From contig NZ_QUQV01000021.1 of assembly GCF_003400205.1 (NCBI RefSeq), positions 1 through 54,152 on the forward strand: a stretch of DNA of 54,152 nucleotides, read 5' to 3'. A program made the translations under genes and the position numbers. The notes under the pieces are model-generated. The model did not search any database. It worked only from the letters and a program-made list of their open reading frames with translations, and was not told where the DNA came from. Source of the DNA: Bacillus sp. HNG (GTDB taxonomy: Bacteria > Bacillota > Bacilli > Bacillales > Bacillaceae_L). Below are positions 1-11,221 of this stretch, in pieces; the first letter of the stretch is position 1; every line of letters starts with the position of its first letter.

Positions 1-72
<72 letters not shown>

Positions 73-175
73 GAGTATTGATTGCTCAATAAGTTTGTTA
101 CTTAGAATTAACGTTGACGCTTGTATTATGTTTAGTTTTCAAAGAACTTCATTATCGCTCTCAAGCGACTTTATT

Positions 176-205
176 AATATATCATATTATCATTAATAAA
201 GTCAA
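176..205 (-). promoter_or_regulatory. rRNA operon promoter P2 (sigma-A type)
   Basis: Minus-strand TTGACT (200-205) and TATATT (176-181) are separated by 18 bases, about 100 bases before the 16S 5' end. The flanks are very AT-rich. The following leader contains TTCTTTGAAAACTAAAC, a typical Bacillus rrn leader sequence. The assignment rests on the -35/-10 match and position. Confidence 0.8.
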
Positions 206-247
206 TTACTTTTTTAAAATAATAATTCTTGCGGACACAACTTTAAA

Positions 248-276
248 AGTATAAACGGAAATAAACTTATTATCAA
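248..276 (-). promoter_or_regulatory. rRNA operon promoter P1 (sigma-A type)
   Basis: Minus-strand TTGATA (271-276) and TATACT (248-253) have an ideal 17-base spacing and lie about 70 bases upstream of P2. Tandem promoters are the usual arrangement for Bacillus rRNA operons. Confidence 0.72.
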
Positions 277-315
277 GTATTTAAGTAATAAAATATTATT
301 TAACTTTACTTCTTA

Positions 316-345
316 CAAAAAAATAAAACCTCCACATTTGGAGGT
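316..345 (-). terminator. Rho-independent terminator of the HD-GYP gene
   Basis: On the minus strand, ACCTCC and GGAGGT form a short stem around AAATGT. It is followed by TTTTATTTTTTT just after the stop codon of the HD-GYP-like gene. It separates that gene from the rRNA promoters. Confidence 0.75.
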
Positions 346-347
346 AA

Positions 348-1415
348 TTAAATGATCTCTTCTATGAAGATTTCTCGGTATTTTTTTAAATCTAAAAACT
401 CACTTTCGCTAATCTTTAGTAAAGGCCTTGTTGGTTGAGATTTATCAATAAATACAATCTCTCCTGATTGACCATTCGAGAGCTTTATTTTTGTTCCAAT
501 TGAAATGTTTCCAACTCCGTTTGTTAACGCCTCAACAACTTCCATGTCAAACTTCCCAAACGATTCCCTTCTGATTTCCTCGAGGGCTTTGAAAGGGGAT
601 TGGCGGTTGCTGTAGGGTCTTTCTAGGGTTATTGCCGAGTACACATCAGCTACTGCTACTATTTTACTGAATGGATGTAGTCTTTCCCCGTTTACCCCTA
701 GCACATAGCCGGTTCCATCTATCCGTTCGTGATGCTGGAATACTGCTAATTTTACGCTATCTTTTACAAGTGGTATCTTTTCAATCATGCGATAGCTGTA
801 TAAAGGATGCTTTTTTACTTCATTATATTCAGCTAATGTTAATGATGAATTCTTTAAAAGAATTTTAGGATCTATTTTTGACATTCCACAATCACTGAGT
901 AGTCCCGCTATCGCTAGATGGTTGCAATCAGCATCGCTATATTTTAGTTTTTTCCCTAAATACCCTGAAAGCAAGCCTAGCATGACGGAGTGATGGTAGA
1001 TATAGTCTTCCCGATTTGTATATCTATGTAAGGAGAAAAGTTCTTTAGGTTGTTCCTGTATTCTTTTAAATAATGGGAGAATAATTTGGCGAACTTTTGA
1101 AATCTCGACAAGTGCACCAGCCTGCCAACTTTGGAATATTTGCTTGTATTCCTTTACCGATTTGAGATAACCCTCCACAATTGAACTTTCTTTTTCCGTA
1201 ACATCGATTTCTACTATTTGGTCAGTTGGGGTAAAAGGCTCTCCATTGATTAAAAAGGATTCAACCTGCACATCTTTTACTAAAAATGCCTCAAGCACAT
1301 GGATATGTTCGGAAGCTAAAACAGTTTTTTTGGGAATGATTGGTTTATTTGTTAAAGAAAAAATGTCATTTGACAGAATACATCCCTCTTGTAGTTGGCT
1401 TATTCTTACACGCAT
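348..1415 (-). CDS. HD-GYP-type protein with degenerate HD motif
   Basis: This 355-aa protein is predicted soluble, with no signal peptide or membrane segment. Residues ~1-125 are an N-terminal region of unrecognised fold. Residues ~130-300 resemble an HD-GYP domain, the family that hydrolyses cyclic di-GMP. HHS at 141-143, the segment around HHERIDGTGY (228-237) and AVADVYSA (254-261) are kept. The metal-binding HD dyad reads Ser174-Asp175 (LLSDCGM) where the family has HDIGK or HDCGM, and the GYP proline is Val238. Phosphodiesterase activity is therefore doubtful and a sensor or binding role is possible; this is inference. The ATG is preceded by GAGGGCGG. The gene follows gyrA across a terminator, so it is probably its own unit. 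Confidence 0.85.
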   Translation of the reverse strand: MRVRISQLQEGCILSNDIFSLTNKPIIPKKTVLASEHIHVLEAFLVKDVQVESFLINGEPFTPTDQIVEIDVTEKESSIVEGYLKSVKEYKQIFQSWQAGALVEISKVRQIILPLFKRIQEQPKELFSLHRYTNREDYIYHHSVMLGLLSGYLGKKLKYSDADCNHLAIAGLLSDCGMSKIDPKILLKNSSLTLAEYNEVKKHPLYSYRMIEKIPLVKDSVKLAVFQHHERIDGTGYVLGVNGERLHPFSKIVAVADVYSAITLERPYSNRQSPFKALEEIRRESFGKFDMEVVEALTNGVGNISIGTKIKLSNGQSGEIVFIDKSQPTRPLLKISESEFLDLKKYREIFIEEII

Positions 1416-1461
1416 ATTATTCCGCCCTCGTCTCTCATTCGAATACTAGAATCATTTTACC

Positions 1462-1497
1462 AAAAAAAGAGAAATACTGCACTGCAGCATTTCCCTT
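1462..1497 (-). terminator. gyrA terminator
   Basis: Minus strand: AAATGCTGC and GCAGTATTT pair (one G-U) around a 3-base loop, followed by CTCTTTTTTT, directly after the gyrA stop codon. Confidence 0.85.
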
Positions 1498-1507
1498 TTT
1501 AGACAAT

Positions 1508-4030
1508 TTATTCAATTTCGTCTTCGGTTTCTGATTGTTGTACTTCAGTTACTGTTTCTTCTGCAGTTCCCTCAGTTTCAACATCGTGCTCTTCTTCTTC
1601 CTCTTCCTTTTCAACGACAGCAACTGTTGCTACATGTCCATTTTCATCTAAACGGATGAGCTTAACCCCTTGAGTTGTACGGCCAATTTGCGAGATATCG
1701 CTGATTGCCATTCTAATTAGTACACCATCAGCAGTAATAAGCATGAGGTCACTTTCCTCTGTTACAGCCTTAACAGCAATAACCTTTCCATTCTTTTCGG
1801 TGATATTAACTGTTTTTAGTCCCTTACCACCACGGCTTTGGATCCGGTATTCACTTGCTGGGGTACGTTTTCCATAGCCAAGTTCAGTGACAATGAGGAC
1901 ATCTAGATTGTCTTCTAATATTTCCATTCCTACTACTTCGTCACCTTCGGATAGGTTAATTCCTTTAACCCCCGCAGCAGTACGACCCATGGATCTTACA
2001 TCAGATTCTGGGAAGCGAATGAGCATACCATCTTTCGTTCCAATGATAATATCCTTTGAGCCATCTGTAAGACGTACAGATATAAGTTCGTCACCTTCAT
2101 GAAGTCCAACCGCGATTAAACCACCTTTACGAATATTGGCAAAGGATGAAAGTGGAGTACGTTTTGAAATGCCTTTTCTCGTTGTAAAGAATAAGAACCA
2201 ATCATCGACAAGCTCAGATACTGGAATAATTGCATTGATCCATTCTTCTTTATCAATTTCGAGTAGGTTAATGATTGGAATTCCTTTTGCTGTTCTACTA
2301 AATTCAGGAATTTCATACCCTTTAAGACGGTAGACTTTTCCTTTATTTGTGAAGAATAGGATAGTATCATGGGTGGATGTTGATAAAAGCTGTTCAACAA
2401 AGTCATCTTCATTTGTACCCATTCCTTGGATTCCTCGACCGCCTCGTTTTTGGCTACGGTATGTTGATACTGGAAGACGTTTAATATACCCTTTGTTTGT
2501 GAGAGTTAAAATGATATTCTCTCTTGGGATTAAGTCTTCGTCTTCAATCATTTCATATCCGCCTGCTAGAATTTCAGTGCGTCTTGTATCGTTAAAACGT
2601 TCTTTAATTTCTAGAAGCTCTTCACGAATGATTTCGAGTACTTTTTCTTCGTCTGCTAGAATTGCTTTTAATTCTGCAATTAATGCGACAAGCTCTTGGT
2701 ATTCCGCTTCAATCTTATCGCGTTCTAAACCTGTTAAACGCTGCAAGCGCATGTCTAAAATCGCTTGTGCTTGTTTTTCAGATAGATTAAATCTTGTCAT
2801 TAAGCCTTCGCGAGCAATATCTGTAGTTTGAGATCCACGAATTAACGTAATAATTTCATCAATATGATCTAACGCAATACGTAATCCTTCTAAGATATGT
2901 GCTCTTGCTTCAGCTTTTCGAAGTTCAAATGCTGTTCTACGTTTAATGACTACTACCTGATGGTCTAAGTAATATTGTAAGCATTGCTTTAAGTTTAGAA
3001 CCCGTGGATGACCATTCACAAGGGCAAGCATATTGATACCAAACGTTGTTTGCAATGCAGTATGTTTATATAAATTATTTAAAAGAACATTTGCATTGGC
3101 GTCTCTTCTTACTTCCATCACGATTCTCATACCGTTACGGTCTGATTCATCACGAAGATCCGTTATACCATCAATTTTTTTATCACGAACTAATTCTGCA
3201 ATTTTTTCAATTAATTTCGCTTTGTTTACTTGGTATGGAAGTTCAGTTACGAGAATAACTTCCTTCCCATTTTTCATCTGTTCAATTTCAACTTTTGCGC
3301 GTAGGGTAATCGAGCCTTTTCCAGTTTCATAGGCTTTTCTTATCCCGCTTCTACCAAGAATATGACCAGAAGTTGGGAAGTCTGGACCAGGTATAATATC
3401 CATCAACTCAGCAATTGTTATCTCAGGATCTTTACTAACTGCCAAGACTCCATCAATAACTTCACCTAATTGATGTGGTGGGACATTCGTCGCCATACCT
3501 ACGGCAATACCCGCTGCTCCATTTACTAGAAGGTTAGGGAATCGGGCAGGTAGAACGGCTGGTTCTCTTTCAGAACCATCGTAGTTGTCCTGGTAGTCAA
3601 TGGTGTCCTTGTTGATATCACGCAAAAGCTCCATTGAAATTTTAGACATACGTGCTTCCGTATAACGCATCGCTGCGGCTGCGTCACCATCGACAGAACC
3701 GAAGTTACCATGGCCGTCAATTAGCATATAGCGGTAGTTAAAGTCCTGGGCCATACGAACCATCGTATCGTAAACCGCAGAGTCCCCGTGTGGGTGATAT
3801 TTACCAATTACTTCACCAACGATACGAGCTGACTTTTTATAAGCTTTATCAGATGTCATACCTAAGTCGTTCATCGCATATAAAATCCGGCGGTGTACAG
3901 GCTTTAGGCCATCACGAACATCCGGTAGGGCACGTGACACAATAACACTCATCGCGTAGTCTAAAAATGATGTTTTCATCTCTTGGCTTATATTAATCTC
4001 ATGAATATGCGAATTTTGATTTTCAGACAT
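1508..4030 (-). CDS. gyrA: DNA gyrase subunit A
   Basis: This is the breakage-reunion subunit of DNA gyrase, which with GyrB introduces negative supercoils using ATP. It is 840 aa. The catalytic tyrosine is Tyr123 (AMRYTEARM). The quinolone-determining segment [10 protein letters not shown] (79-88) keeps Ser84, the drug-sensitive wild-type state. The C-terminal pinwheel domain starts near residue 510 and its GyrA box reads QKRGGRG. The end is a long acidic tail rich in Glu (after ~805), so the protein is somewhat longer than the ~820 aa I recall for B. subtilis. The ATG follows AAGGGAGG. It lies downstream of gyrB, separated by 233 bases that hold a repeat element, and ends at a strong terminator. 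Confidence 0.99.
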   Translation of the reverse strand: MSENQNSHIHEINISQEMKTSFLDYAMSVIVSRALPDVRDGLKPVHRRILYAMNDLGMTSDKAYKKSARIVGEVIGKYHPHGDSAVYDTMVRMAQDFNYRYMLIDGHGNFGSVDGDAAAAMRYTEARMSKISMELLRDINKDTIDYQDNYDGSEREPAVLPARFPNLLVNGAAGIAVGMATNVPPHQLGEVIDGVLAVSKDPEITIAELMDIIPGPDFPTSGHILGRSGIRKAYETGKGSITLRAKVEIEQMKNGKEVILVTELPYQVNKAKLIEKIAELVRDKKIDGITDLRDESDRNGMRIVMEVRRDANANVLLNNLYKHTALQTTFGINMLALVNGHPRVLNLKQCLQYYLDHQVVVIKRRTAFELRKAEARAHILEGLRIALDHIDEIITLIRGSQTTDIAREGLMTRFNLSEKQAQAILDMRLQRLTGLERDKIEAEYQELVALIAELKAILADEEKVLEIIREELLEIKERFNDTRRTEILAGGYEMIEDEDLIPRENIILTLTNKGYIKRLPVSTYRSQKRGGRGIQGMGTNEDDFVEQLLSTSTHDTILFFTNKGKVYRLKGYEIPEFSRTAKGIPIINLLEIDKEEWINAIIPVSELVDDWFLFFTTRKGISKRTPLSSFANIRKGGLIAVGLHEGDELISVRLTDGSKDIIIGTKDGMLIRFPESDVRSMGRTAAGVKGINLSEGDEVVGMEILEDNLDVLIVTELGYGKRTPASEYRIQSRGGKGLKTVNITEKNGKVIAVKAVTEESDLMLITADGVLIRMAISDISQIGRTTQGVKLIRLDENGHVATVAVVEKEEEEEEHDVETEGTAEETVTEVQQSETEDEIE

Positions 4031-4109
4031 AAAAAGAAACCTCCCTTATCAGGGGTATAAAATAAATCGGATTCTTATTTTAACCCATTCCATATATGTA
4101 ACCAAAACA

Positions 4110-4253
4110 CAGGATAGTTACGAAAAGCACAAGGTGCGAAGCTTTCGGTGAGATAAGACAAGCACCGACAAAAGGTGTATTTTACCTTCTGAAGTGATTG
4201 GCTTATGATCAGAGAGCAGATGGCACCTGAAGCTAGACATCAGAACTATCCTG
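4110..4253 (+). repeat. 144-bp inverted-repeat-bounded element between gyrB and gyrA
   Basis: Perfect 10-base terminal inverted repeats, CAGGATAGTT (4110-4119) and AACTATCCTG (4244-4253), bound a non-coding unit that fills most of the gyrB-gyrA gap. Its centre (CACCGACAAAAGGTG, then TTTTACCTTCTGAAG) aligns with the centre of the repeats at 11219-11654 (CTCCGACAAAGAGGCG, then TTTTAGCCTCTG). I take them as one family. There is no open frame. The strand given is the orientation shared with the 11.2-kb copies. Confidence 0.7.
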
Positions 4254-4263
4254 CATAAAATCA

Positions 4264-6201
<1,938 letters not shown>

Positions 6202-6252
6202 CTACACTTTATTTTAACGAAAAAAAGTCGAGTTTCGAGTCACTCTTTATCC

Positions 6253-6516
6253 TTATATCTCTTCTAAAATGGTTTCAAAATCAGATACTTGCTGTGAACG
6301 TTTTTTCAATGTACTAGAGGACAAAGGTGAAAAATATACGTTATCTACCGTTACCACGACTGATTTTGTATTCCCATTAGACAATTCTACCACTCTGTCT
6401 TTTTGTACATCTAAAAATTCATTAACGATAGAGGAGGATTTTAAAAGCTGTCGATCTAATATCGTAATGACATCTGATGAACGAACCATAACATTATCTC
6501 CCAAATGTATGAACAA
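6253..6516 (-). CDS. remB: Extracellular matrix regulator RemB (DUF370)
   Basis: This 87-aa protein of the DUF370 family matches YaaB/RemB of B. subtilis, which regulates biofilm matrix genes. MFIHLGDN at the N-terminus aligns with MYIHLGDD of YaaB. The translation starts at TTG 6516 behind GAGGTGATGAGG. It sits 11 bases after recF and 66 before gyrB, the conserved recF-remB-gyrB order, so cotranscription is likely. Its DNA-binding role is inferred from the paralogue RemA; the protein itself has no obvious helix-turn-helix. Confidence 0.93.
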   Translation of the reverse strand: MFIHLGDNVMVRSSDVITILDRQLLKSSSIVNEFLDVQKDRVVELSNGNTKSVVVTVDNVYFSPLSSSTLKKRSQQVSDFETILEEI

Positions 6517-6527
6517 ACCTCATCACC

Positions 6528-7646
6528 TCATTTTAGCTTTGTTATAACTCCTGCAGACACAGCATAAGTAGCTGCTTGCTTCAGTGTATCATGAGTGATT
6601 CCCTCTACGCTTGTTGTTGTGACAAAGGTTTGCACTTTGCCTTGAATTGTATTTAATAAATGGGACTGTCTAAAATCATCCAACTCCGAAAGGACATCGT
6701 CTAGTAGTAGAATTGGATATTCCCCAATTTCTGCTTGAATTAATTCTATCTCTGCTAACTTTAATGATAGGGCTGTTGTACGTTGCTGTCCTTGGGATCC
6801 AAAGGTTTGAACATCCTTTCCATTCACAAAAAATGCAAGGTCATCCCGATGTGGCCCCGCTAATGTAACGCCTCTTTCAATTTCCCTCTCTCTTATTTTA
6901 GCAAATTTTTCGTCGTATACATCTACCATTTTCGACAAATCAGCGGTTTCTAATACCTCAATAGACGGTTTATATTCAATTTGAAGCGTTTCGAGCCCTC
7001 TACTGATTCCATGATGGATGGGTTCAGCCCATTTCTGTAATAATACGAGAAATTCAAATCGTTTTTTGACAATTTTTGCTGCTGCTTGAATTAATTGTGA
7101 GGTTAATACATCAAGCATTGTTTGATCGTGTTGCTTTTTAGTCTGAAGCTGTTTTAAATAGTGGTTTCGCTGGTGGAGAATTTTTTGATACTGGCTTAGG
7201 TCGTGTAAATAAACAGGCGACACTTGACCAATTTCCATATCAATAAATCGTCTTCTCACCTGTGGACTTCCCTTAACAAGATTTAAATCTTCAGGGGCAA
7301 ACATGACCACATTCATATTTCCAACATATTGGCTCAGCTTTTGCTGCTCCAAATGATTACTTTTTGCTTTCTTACCCTTTTTAGAAATAACAAGCTGCAA
7401 GGATAGGGGACCGTTCCTTTTTTGAACCCTACCTTCTATTTTAGCATATTCTTCATCCCAGCGAATCAATTCTTTATCATTTGAGGTACGATGTGATTTC
7501 GCCATCGCTAAAACATAGATGGATTCCATCACATTTGTTTTGCCCTGTGCATTTTCACCTAGAATGACATTGACTTTATTTTCGAATTCGATGGACAATT
7601 TTTCATAGTTACGATAATTCGTTAGTTCTATTTCTTCAATGAACAA
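6528..7646 (-). CDS. recF: DNA replication/repair protein RecF
   Basis: RecF is an SMC-like ATPase that helps load RecA on gapped DNA. This one is 372 aa. The Walker A is GENAQGKTN near residue 30, the ABC signature is FGSQGQQRT and the Walker B is [14 protein letters not shown] choose the TTG at 7646, giving [14 protein letters not shown], which lines up with MYIQNLELTSYRNY of B. subtilis. The AAAGGGTG site sits 6 bases upstream. An in-frame GTG at 7655 overlaps that ribosome site and is less likely. It lies downstream of yaaA across a small hairpin and is probably in one operon with yaaA and remB. Confidence 0.97.
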   Translation of the reverse strand: MFIEEIELTNYRNYEKLSIEFENKVNVILGENAQGKTNVMESIYVLAMAKSHRTSNDKELIRWDEEYAKIEGRVQKRNGPLSLQLVISKKGKKAKSNHLEQQKLSQYVGNMNVVMFAPEDLNLVKGSPQVRRRFIDMEIGQVSPVYLHDLSQYQKILHQRNHYLKQLQTKKQHDQTMLDVLTSQLIQAAAKIVKKRFEFLVLLQKWAEPIHHGISRGLETLQIEYKPSIEVLETADLSKMVDVYDEKFAKIREREIERGVTLAGPHRDDLAFFVNGKDVQTFGSQGQQRTTALSLKLAEIELIQAEIGEYPILLLDDVLSELDDFRQSHLLNTIQGKVQTFVTTTSVEGITHDTLKQAATYAVSAGVITKLK

Positions 7647-7667
7647 TGGATTCACCCTTTGCGCTAA

Positions 7668-7690
7668 GCGCCAGGGAAATCTCCCGGGCT
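7668..7690 (-). other. GC-rich hairpin in the yaaA-recF gap
   Basis: On the minus strand, AGCCCGGGA and TCCCTGGCGCT pair imperfectly around a short loop. The hairpin overlaps the yaaA stop and ends ~12 bases before the recF ribosome site. There is no U-run, so it is unlikely to be a terminator. It could modulate recF translation or protect the processed mRNA end; this is inference. Confidence 0.4.
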
Positions 7691-7907
7691 AAGCTTTTGA
7701 TATGACAAATGTTCCAAAGCCAGGGATGTCAACCACATCCTTATCAACTAGCTTTTTTCCGCGGCGATTCTCTAGCTCTTCATTCACGTAGACTTCATGT
7801 TCACTAAGAAACCACTTTGCCATACCACCCGATTGGATGACTTCCGCAAGCTTTAAAAACTGTCCTAATGTGATAAAGTCTGTCGAAATTTCTATTTCTT
7901 TTGCCAT
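7689..7907 (-). CDS. yaaA: S4-domain protein YaaA
   Basis: This 72-aa protein is almost entirely one S4 RNA-binding fold: ITLGQFLKLAEVIQSGG, then VYVNEELENRRGKKL and a C-terminal strand DVVDIPGF. It matches B. subtilis YaaA (RlbA), proposed to act in ribosome assembly. The ATG is preceded by AGAAGGCG. It lies in the invariant dnaN-yaaA-recF position. A terminator and a repeat separate it from dnaN, so it may also have its own promoter in the 155-base gap. Confidence 0.94.
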   Translation of the reverse strand: MAKEIEISTDFITLGQFLKLAEVIQSGGMAKWFLSEHEVYVNEELENRRGKKLVDKDVVDIPGFGTFVISKA

Positions 7908-7947
7908 TTTTTCGCCTTCTTTCTTTTATTTTACTAAAGAAACCACA

Positions 7948-7988
7948 ACTAGAAAAGAAAACTACTAGGTTTTTACGGCCTAGTAGTT
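7948..7988 (-). terminator. dnaN terminator
   Basis: A perfect 10-base inverted repeat, AACTACTAGG/CCTAGTAGTT (7960-7969, 7979-7988), is followed on the minus strand by TTTCTTTTCT. It lies downstream of dnaN, after the 65-bp repeat. Confidence 0.8.
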
Positions 7989-7990
7989 CC

Positions 7991-8055
7991 TTTTTAGGCC
8001 CACACGAGGTGGGTCACAAAGACGTTTGCCACAGGACGTGGCATTCTTAGTCTTT
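7991..8055 (-). repeat. Nested-hairpin repeat, copy 1 (dnaN-yaaA gap)
   Basis: This 65-base unit on the minus strand is about 92% identical by eye to the plus-strand copy at 19589-19652. It folds as AAAGAC...GTCTTT enclosing GCCAC-GTCCT-GTGGC, followed by a second hairpin CCCAC...GTGGG. The two near-identical copies lie on opposite sides of oriC in opposite orientation. A third, diverged copy is at 11499-11559. Confidence 0.88.
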
Positions 8056-8062
8056 AATCAAT

Positions 8063-9199
8063 TTAATAAGTACGCACTGGGAGAATTAAGTGAAAGACTG
8101 TATCGTCATCAAGTGCTTTTATATAGAACGGTCTCATTGCACCGGTAAAGCTAATTCGAATTTCAGAGCTTTCTATTGCTTTTAATGCATCCATCATATA
8201 TTTTGCACTAAAAGAAATCTTTAATTCTTCACCGTCAATTGATTTAGTTTGTATTTCCTCATTTACCTTTCCAATTTCAGGGGATGTGGACGAAATTTCG
8301 ACAACTCCTTCAGGTAAAGTCGTAAATTTTACAACATTGTTATTTGCTTCTCTTGCAAGCAGAGAAGCTCGATCGATTGATTGTAAAAATTCCTTTGTTG
8401 CTAAAACGATCTCCGTTTTACTTTCAGTAGGAATCAATCTAGATGTATCTGGATAGCTGCCATCTAATAAACGAGAGAAGAATAACAAATGCTTTGTTTT
8501 AAATAGTATTTGGTTTTCAGTTATGACGATATCCACCAAATCAGTTGTATCATCTAAGATTTTACTTAATTCGTTTAAGCTCTTTCCTGGGATCACAGCA
8601 CTATAAGATCCATCATTCTCTGTTTCAATCGTTGCCGTTCTCATTGCAAGTCGGTGGCTATCTGTTGCGATACATTGTAGTGTATTGTTTTCAACCTTCC
8701 AGTTTACACCGGTTAAAATAGGTCGCGTTTCAGATGTTGATACAGCAAAAACTGTTTGACGAATCATATTTTTTAGTAGATCTGCTGGAATGCTAAATCC
8801 ATGATTACCTTCAATTTGTGGTAAATGTGGATATTCATCAGCATCTAGACCATTTAAATTAAATTCAGCTTTACCTGAACGGATAATCGTAAGTAGGTTG
8901 GAATGAACTTCTATTTCAACAGTATCCTTAGGAAGCTTTTTAACAATTTCACTAAAGAAACGAGCTTGTAAAACAATGCTTCCTGTCTCTTTAACTTCAA
9001 CAATTTCATCTCCAGCTTCTTCAGTAGGTATAAAGGATTCGATTGAAACATCAGAATCGCTTCCTGTTAGAGTTACGCCTTCAGTTGTTGTGACAATTTT
9101 TATCCCCGTTAAAATTGGAATAGTTGTTCTTGAAGATACAGCTTTCATTACATCTTGAACACTTCGAACAAGATAGTCTCTTTGAATGATAAATTTCAT
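8063..9199 (-). CDS. dnaN: DNA polymerase III beta subunit (sliding clamp)
   Basis: This is the processivity clamp that encircles DNA and tethers the replicative polymerases. It is 378 aa, the normal length, with three clamp domains and the family end FHLILPVRTY. The start is ATG 9199 (MKFIIQRDYL) behind AGGAGG; an upstream in-frame extension to 9247 has no support. It follows dnaA after a 244-base gap that carries oriC boxes and the unwinding region. A nested-hairpin repeat and then a terminator lie just downstream. Confidence 0.99.
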   Translation of the reverse strand: MKFIIQRDYLVRSVQDVMKAVSSRTTIPILTGIKIVTTTEGVTLTGSDSDVSIESFIPTEEAGDEIVEVKETGSIVLQARFFSEIVKKLPKDTVEIEVHSNLLTIIRSGKAEFNLNGLDADEYPHLPQIEGNHGFSIPADLLKNMIRQTVFAVSTSETRPILTGVNWKVENNTLQCIATDSHRLAMRTATIETENDGSYSAVIPGKSLNELSKILDDTTDLVDIVITENQILFKTKHLLFFSRLLDGSYPDTSRLIPTESKTEIVLATKEFLQSIDRASLLAREANNNVVKFTTLPEGVVEISSTSPEIGKVNEEIQTKSIDGEELKISFSAKYMMDALKAIESSEIRISFTGAMRPFYIKALDDDTVFHLILPVRTY

Positions 9200-9246
9200 C
9201 AAAAATCCTCCTAAGATGGTTCTATTTTTGATTTCATGCGAATACA

Positions 9247-9399
9247 TTTGTAAGTTATATATTTATATATTTTTTAAAAGAAAAAATCGTAGAAGTACTA
9301 GTAGGTCCTGTTGATATGTGGATAACTAGAATAAAGCAAATCAAAACAGCCTATCCACATGTGGACAGACTGTGCGCAACAACAAAGAAGTTATTCACA
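9247..9399. other. oriC, dnaA-dnaN part: DnaA boxes, DnaA-trio and unwinding region
   Basis: DnaA boxes occur at 9317-9325 (perfect TTATCCACA on minus), 9351-9359 (CTATCCACA), 9360-9368 (weak) and 9391-9399 (TTATTCACA). On the minus strand the perfect box is followed by CCTACTAGTACTTCTACGA (9287-9305). This corresponds to the DnaA-trio element of the B. subtilis unwinding site (CTACTATTACTTCTA there). Then comes an AT-only stretch (9247-9286). The arrangement box, GC-rich patch, trio, AT-rich DNA defines the melting point for helicase loading. Confidence 0.9.
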
Positions 9400-9443
9400 G
9401 TATTCACTGTACAAGTACTTGTCCAAAATAAAAGATAATTTCC

Positions 9444-10790
9444 TTAGCCCTTTAATTGGGTGATGATTTCATTTATTTGTTTTTGTAATTGTGTGTCTGT
9501 TTTCAATAGGTTTGTGATTTTCTCATGGGCGTGAATAACCGTTGTATGGTCACGTCCTCCAAATTCCTCTCCAATTTTAGGGAGTGAGTTATCTGTCATT
9601 TCCCTTGATAGATACATCGCAATTTGGCGAGGGAAGGCAATTGATTTTGTACGTTTTTTTGCTTTAAAATCCTCAAGCTTTATATTATAGTGCTGTCCAA
9701 CGACCTTTTGAATTTCAAAAATGGTGATCACTTTTGGTCTTGAACTTGGAATGATATCTTTTAAAGCTTCTGCAGCAAGATCCGCATTTATGTCTTTATT
9801 AATTAAAGAAGAGTAGGCAACGATGCGAATAAGCGCACCCTCAAGCTCACGAATATTCGTGTTGATTTGGTTCGCAATATAAAGCATAACTTCATTTGGA
9901 ATGTCGAGTCCCTCTGCCTTTGCCTTTTTGCGTAAAATGGCAATCCTCGTTTCAAGATCTGGAGGGGTAATATCGGTAATTAATCCCCATTCGAAACGGG
10001 AGCGAAGCCTATCCTCTAATGTTGGAATCTCCTTCGGTGGTCTGTCACTCGAAATGACGATTTGCTTACTTTCTTCATGCAAGGTATTAAATGTATGGAA
10101 AAATTCTTCCTGGGTAGATTCTTTTCCGGCCAGAAATTGAATATCATCTATAAGTAAGATGTCGACATTTCGGTATTTATTTCGAAATTCAACAGCTTTG
10201 TTATCCCGAATGGAGTTAATGAATTCATTTGTAAATTTTTCTGATGAGAGATAGACCACTTTCGCATTTGGATTATGCTCCTGGACATAATGACCAATTG
10301 AATGCATCAAATGGGTTTTACCTAATCCAACTCCACCATATAGAAAGAGTGGGTTATAGGCTTTTGCTGGTGCTTCTGCAACGGCTAAGGATGCAGCATG
10401 TGCGAAGCGATTACCAGATCCAATTACAAATGTGTCGAATGTATATTTTTGATTTAGCATGTTTTGAGAGTGTTCAGCTGGTTCATCTTGTTTCGTAGCT
10501 TTTTTCTCAGGTGTTTTCAATTCGAATTCTTCATCTAGTTGATTTTGAGGAATAATAAATTTGATTCCGAGTTCTGCACCGGTTAAATCGTAAATTGTTT
10601 CAGCGATTAGATGCAGATATCTAGATTCTAGCCAATCTCTAGCAAACTCATTAGGAGCTGTAATAATAAGTGTATCTTTTTGTAGGGCATGGGCCTTTGT
10701 TGATTTCAGCCATGTTTCAAAGCTAGGTTTGCTTAACTTTTTCTCGATCTCCTGGAGTGCTTTTGCCCATAAATCTGCAATATTCTCCAA
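9444..10790 (-). CDS. dnaA: Chromosomal replication initiator DnaA
   Basis: DnaA is the AAA+ initiator that binds TTATCCACA boxes, oligomerises and melts oriC. This one is 448 aa. Domain I starts MENIADLW. The Walker [10 protein letters not shown] lies near residue 150, the Walker B is LLIDDIQFL, and the sensor and arginine finger lie around [10 protein letters not shown]. Domain IV holds the signature [11 protein letters not shown]. Two adjacent TTG codons (10793 and 10790) are possible starts. I take 10790 because its spacing to AAAGGAGGG is better and it matches the B. subtilis N-terminus. DnaA boxes on both sides suggest autoregulation. Confidence 0.99.
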   Translation of the reverse strand: MENIADLWAKALQEIEKKLSKPSFETWLKSTKAHALQKDTLIITAPNEFARDWLESRYLHLIAETIYDLTGAELGIKFIIPQNQLDEEFELKTPEKKATKQDEPAEHSQNMLNQKYTFDTFVIGSGNRFAHAASLAVAEAPAKAYNPLFLYGGVGLGKTHLMHSIGHYVQEHNPNAKVVYLSSEKFTNEFINSIRDNKAVEFRNKYRNVDILLIDDIQFLAGKESTQEEFFHTFNTLHEESKQIVISSDRPPKEIPTLEDRLRSRFEWGLITDITPPDLETRIAILRKKAKAEGLDIPNEVMLYIANQINTNIRELEGALIRIVAYSSLINKDINADLAAEALKDIIPSSRPKVITIFEIQKVVGQHYNIKLEDFKAKKRTKSIAFPRQIAMYLSREMTDNSLPKIGEEFGGRDHTTVIHAHEKITNLLKTDTQLQKQINEIITQLKG

Positions 10791-10902
10791 CAATATCCCT
10801 CCTTTTTTTCTAAATATGTTTTAAAAATGTATAAAAATAAGTCTTTATGCAAATTTTTATTTGTGAATGAATAGGTATTTATAAATATGCATATTAGTAA
10901 AA

Positions 10903-11221
10903 TGTGAATAACTATATAATATAGTAGGAAAACATCTTTTCGACATAATCCACTGGTTGTGGACAAGTCTCTATTCACAATGTTGAAAAATCTATCCACA
11001 CGATATCCACAATCTGTGGATAAATAAAAATTGTTGATAACTTATTACGAGTGAAAACAAAACTATAATATCAGATAATAACTAGATAATCAATGGTTTT
11101 TGAAAACTTATCCACATAATCTATACCTTGTGGAAAATAATTATCCACAACACAAGATGATGTGTAAAACTTGTCGATAATTGTTGTGGATTAAAAAAAC
11201 TGTCGAAAAAAGTTGTCCACA
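10903..11221. other. oriC, upstream-of-dnaA DnaA-box cluster
   Basis: This AT-rich non-coding DNA has perfect boxes at 11015-11023 (minus), 11108-11116 and 11141-11149 (plus). One-mismatch boxes lie at 10903-10911, 10958-10966, 10992-11000, 11003-11011, 11185-11193 and 11213-11221, with weaker ones at 10971-10979 and 11130-11138. It corresponds to the incA/incB half of the bipartite Bacillus origin. Looping between this cluster and the one before dnaN is known in B. subtilis and is inferred here. No gene lies between 10791 and 11845. Confidence 0.9.

Noticed and set aside
3942-3957. CACGTGA match in gyrA considered as parS
   Set aside because: Only the central core matches; both outer arms deviate from TGTTNCACGTGAAACA.
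7668-7690. CCCGGG-containing hairpin considered as a Noc-binding site
   Set aside because: The Noc consensus ATTTCCCGGGAAAT is not matched in its flanks, and the sequence pairs as an imperfect hairpin instead.
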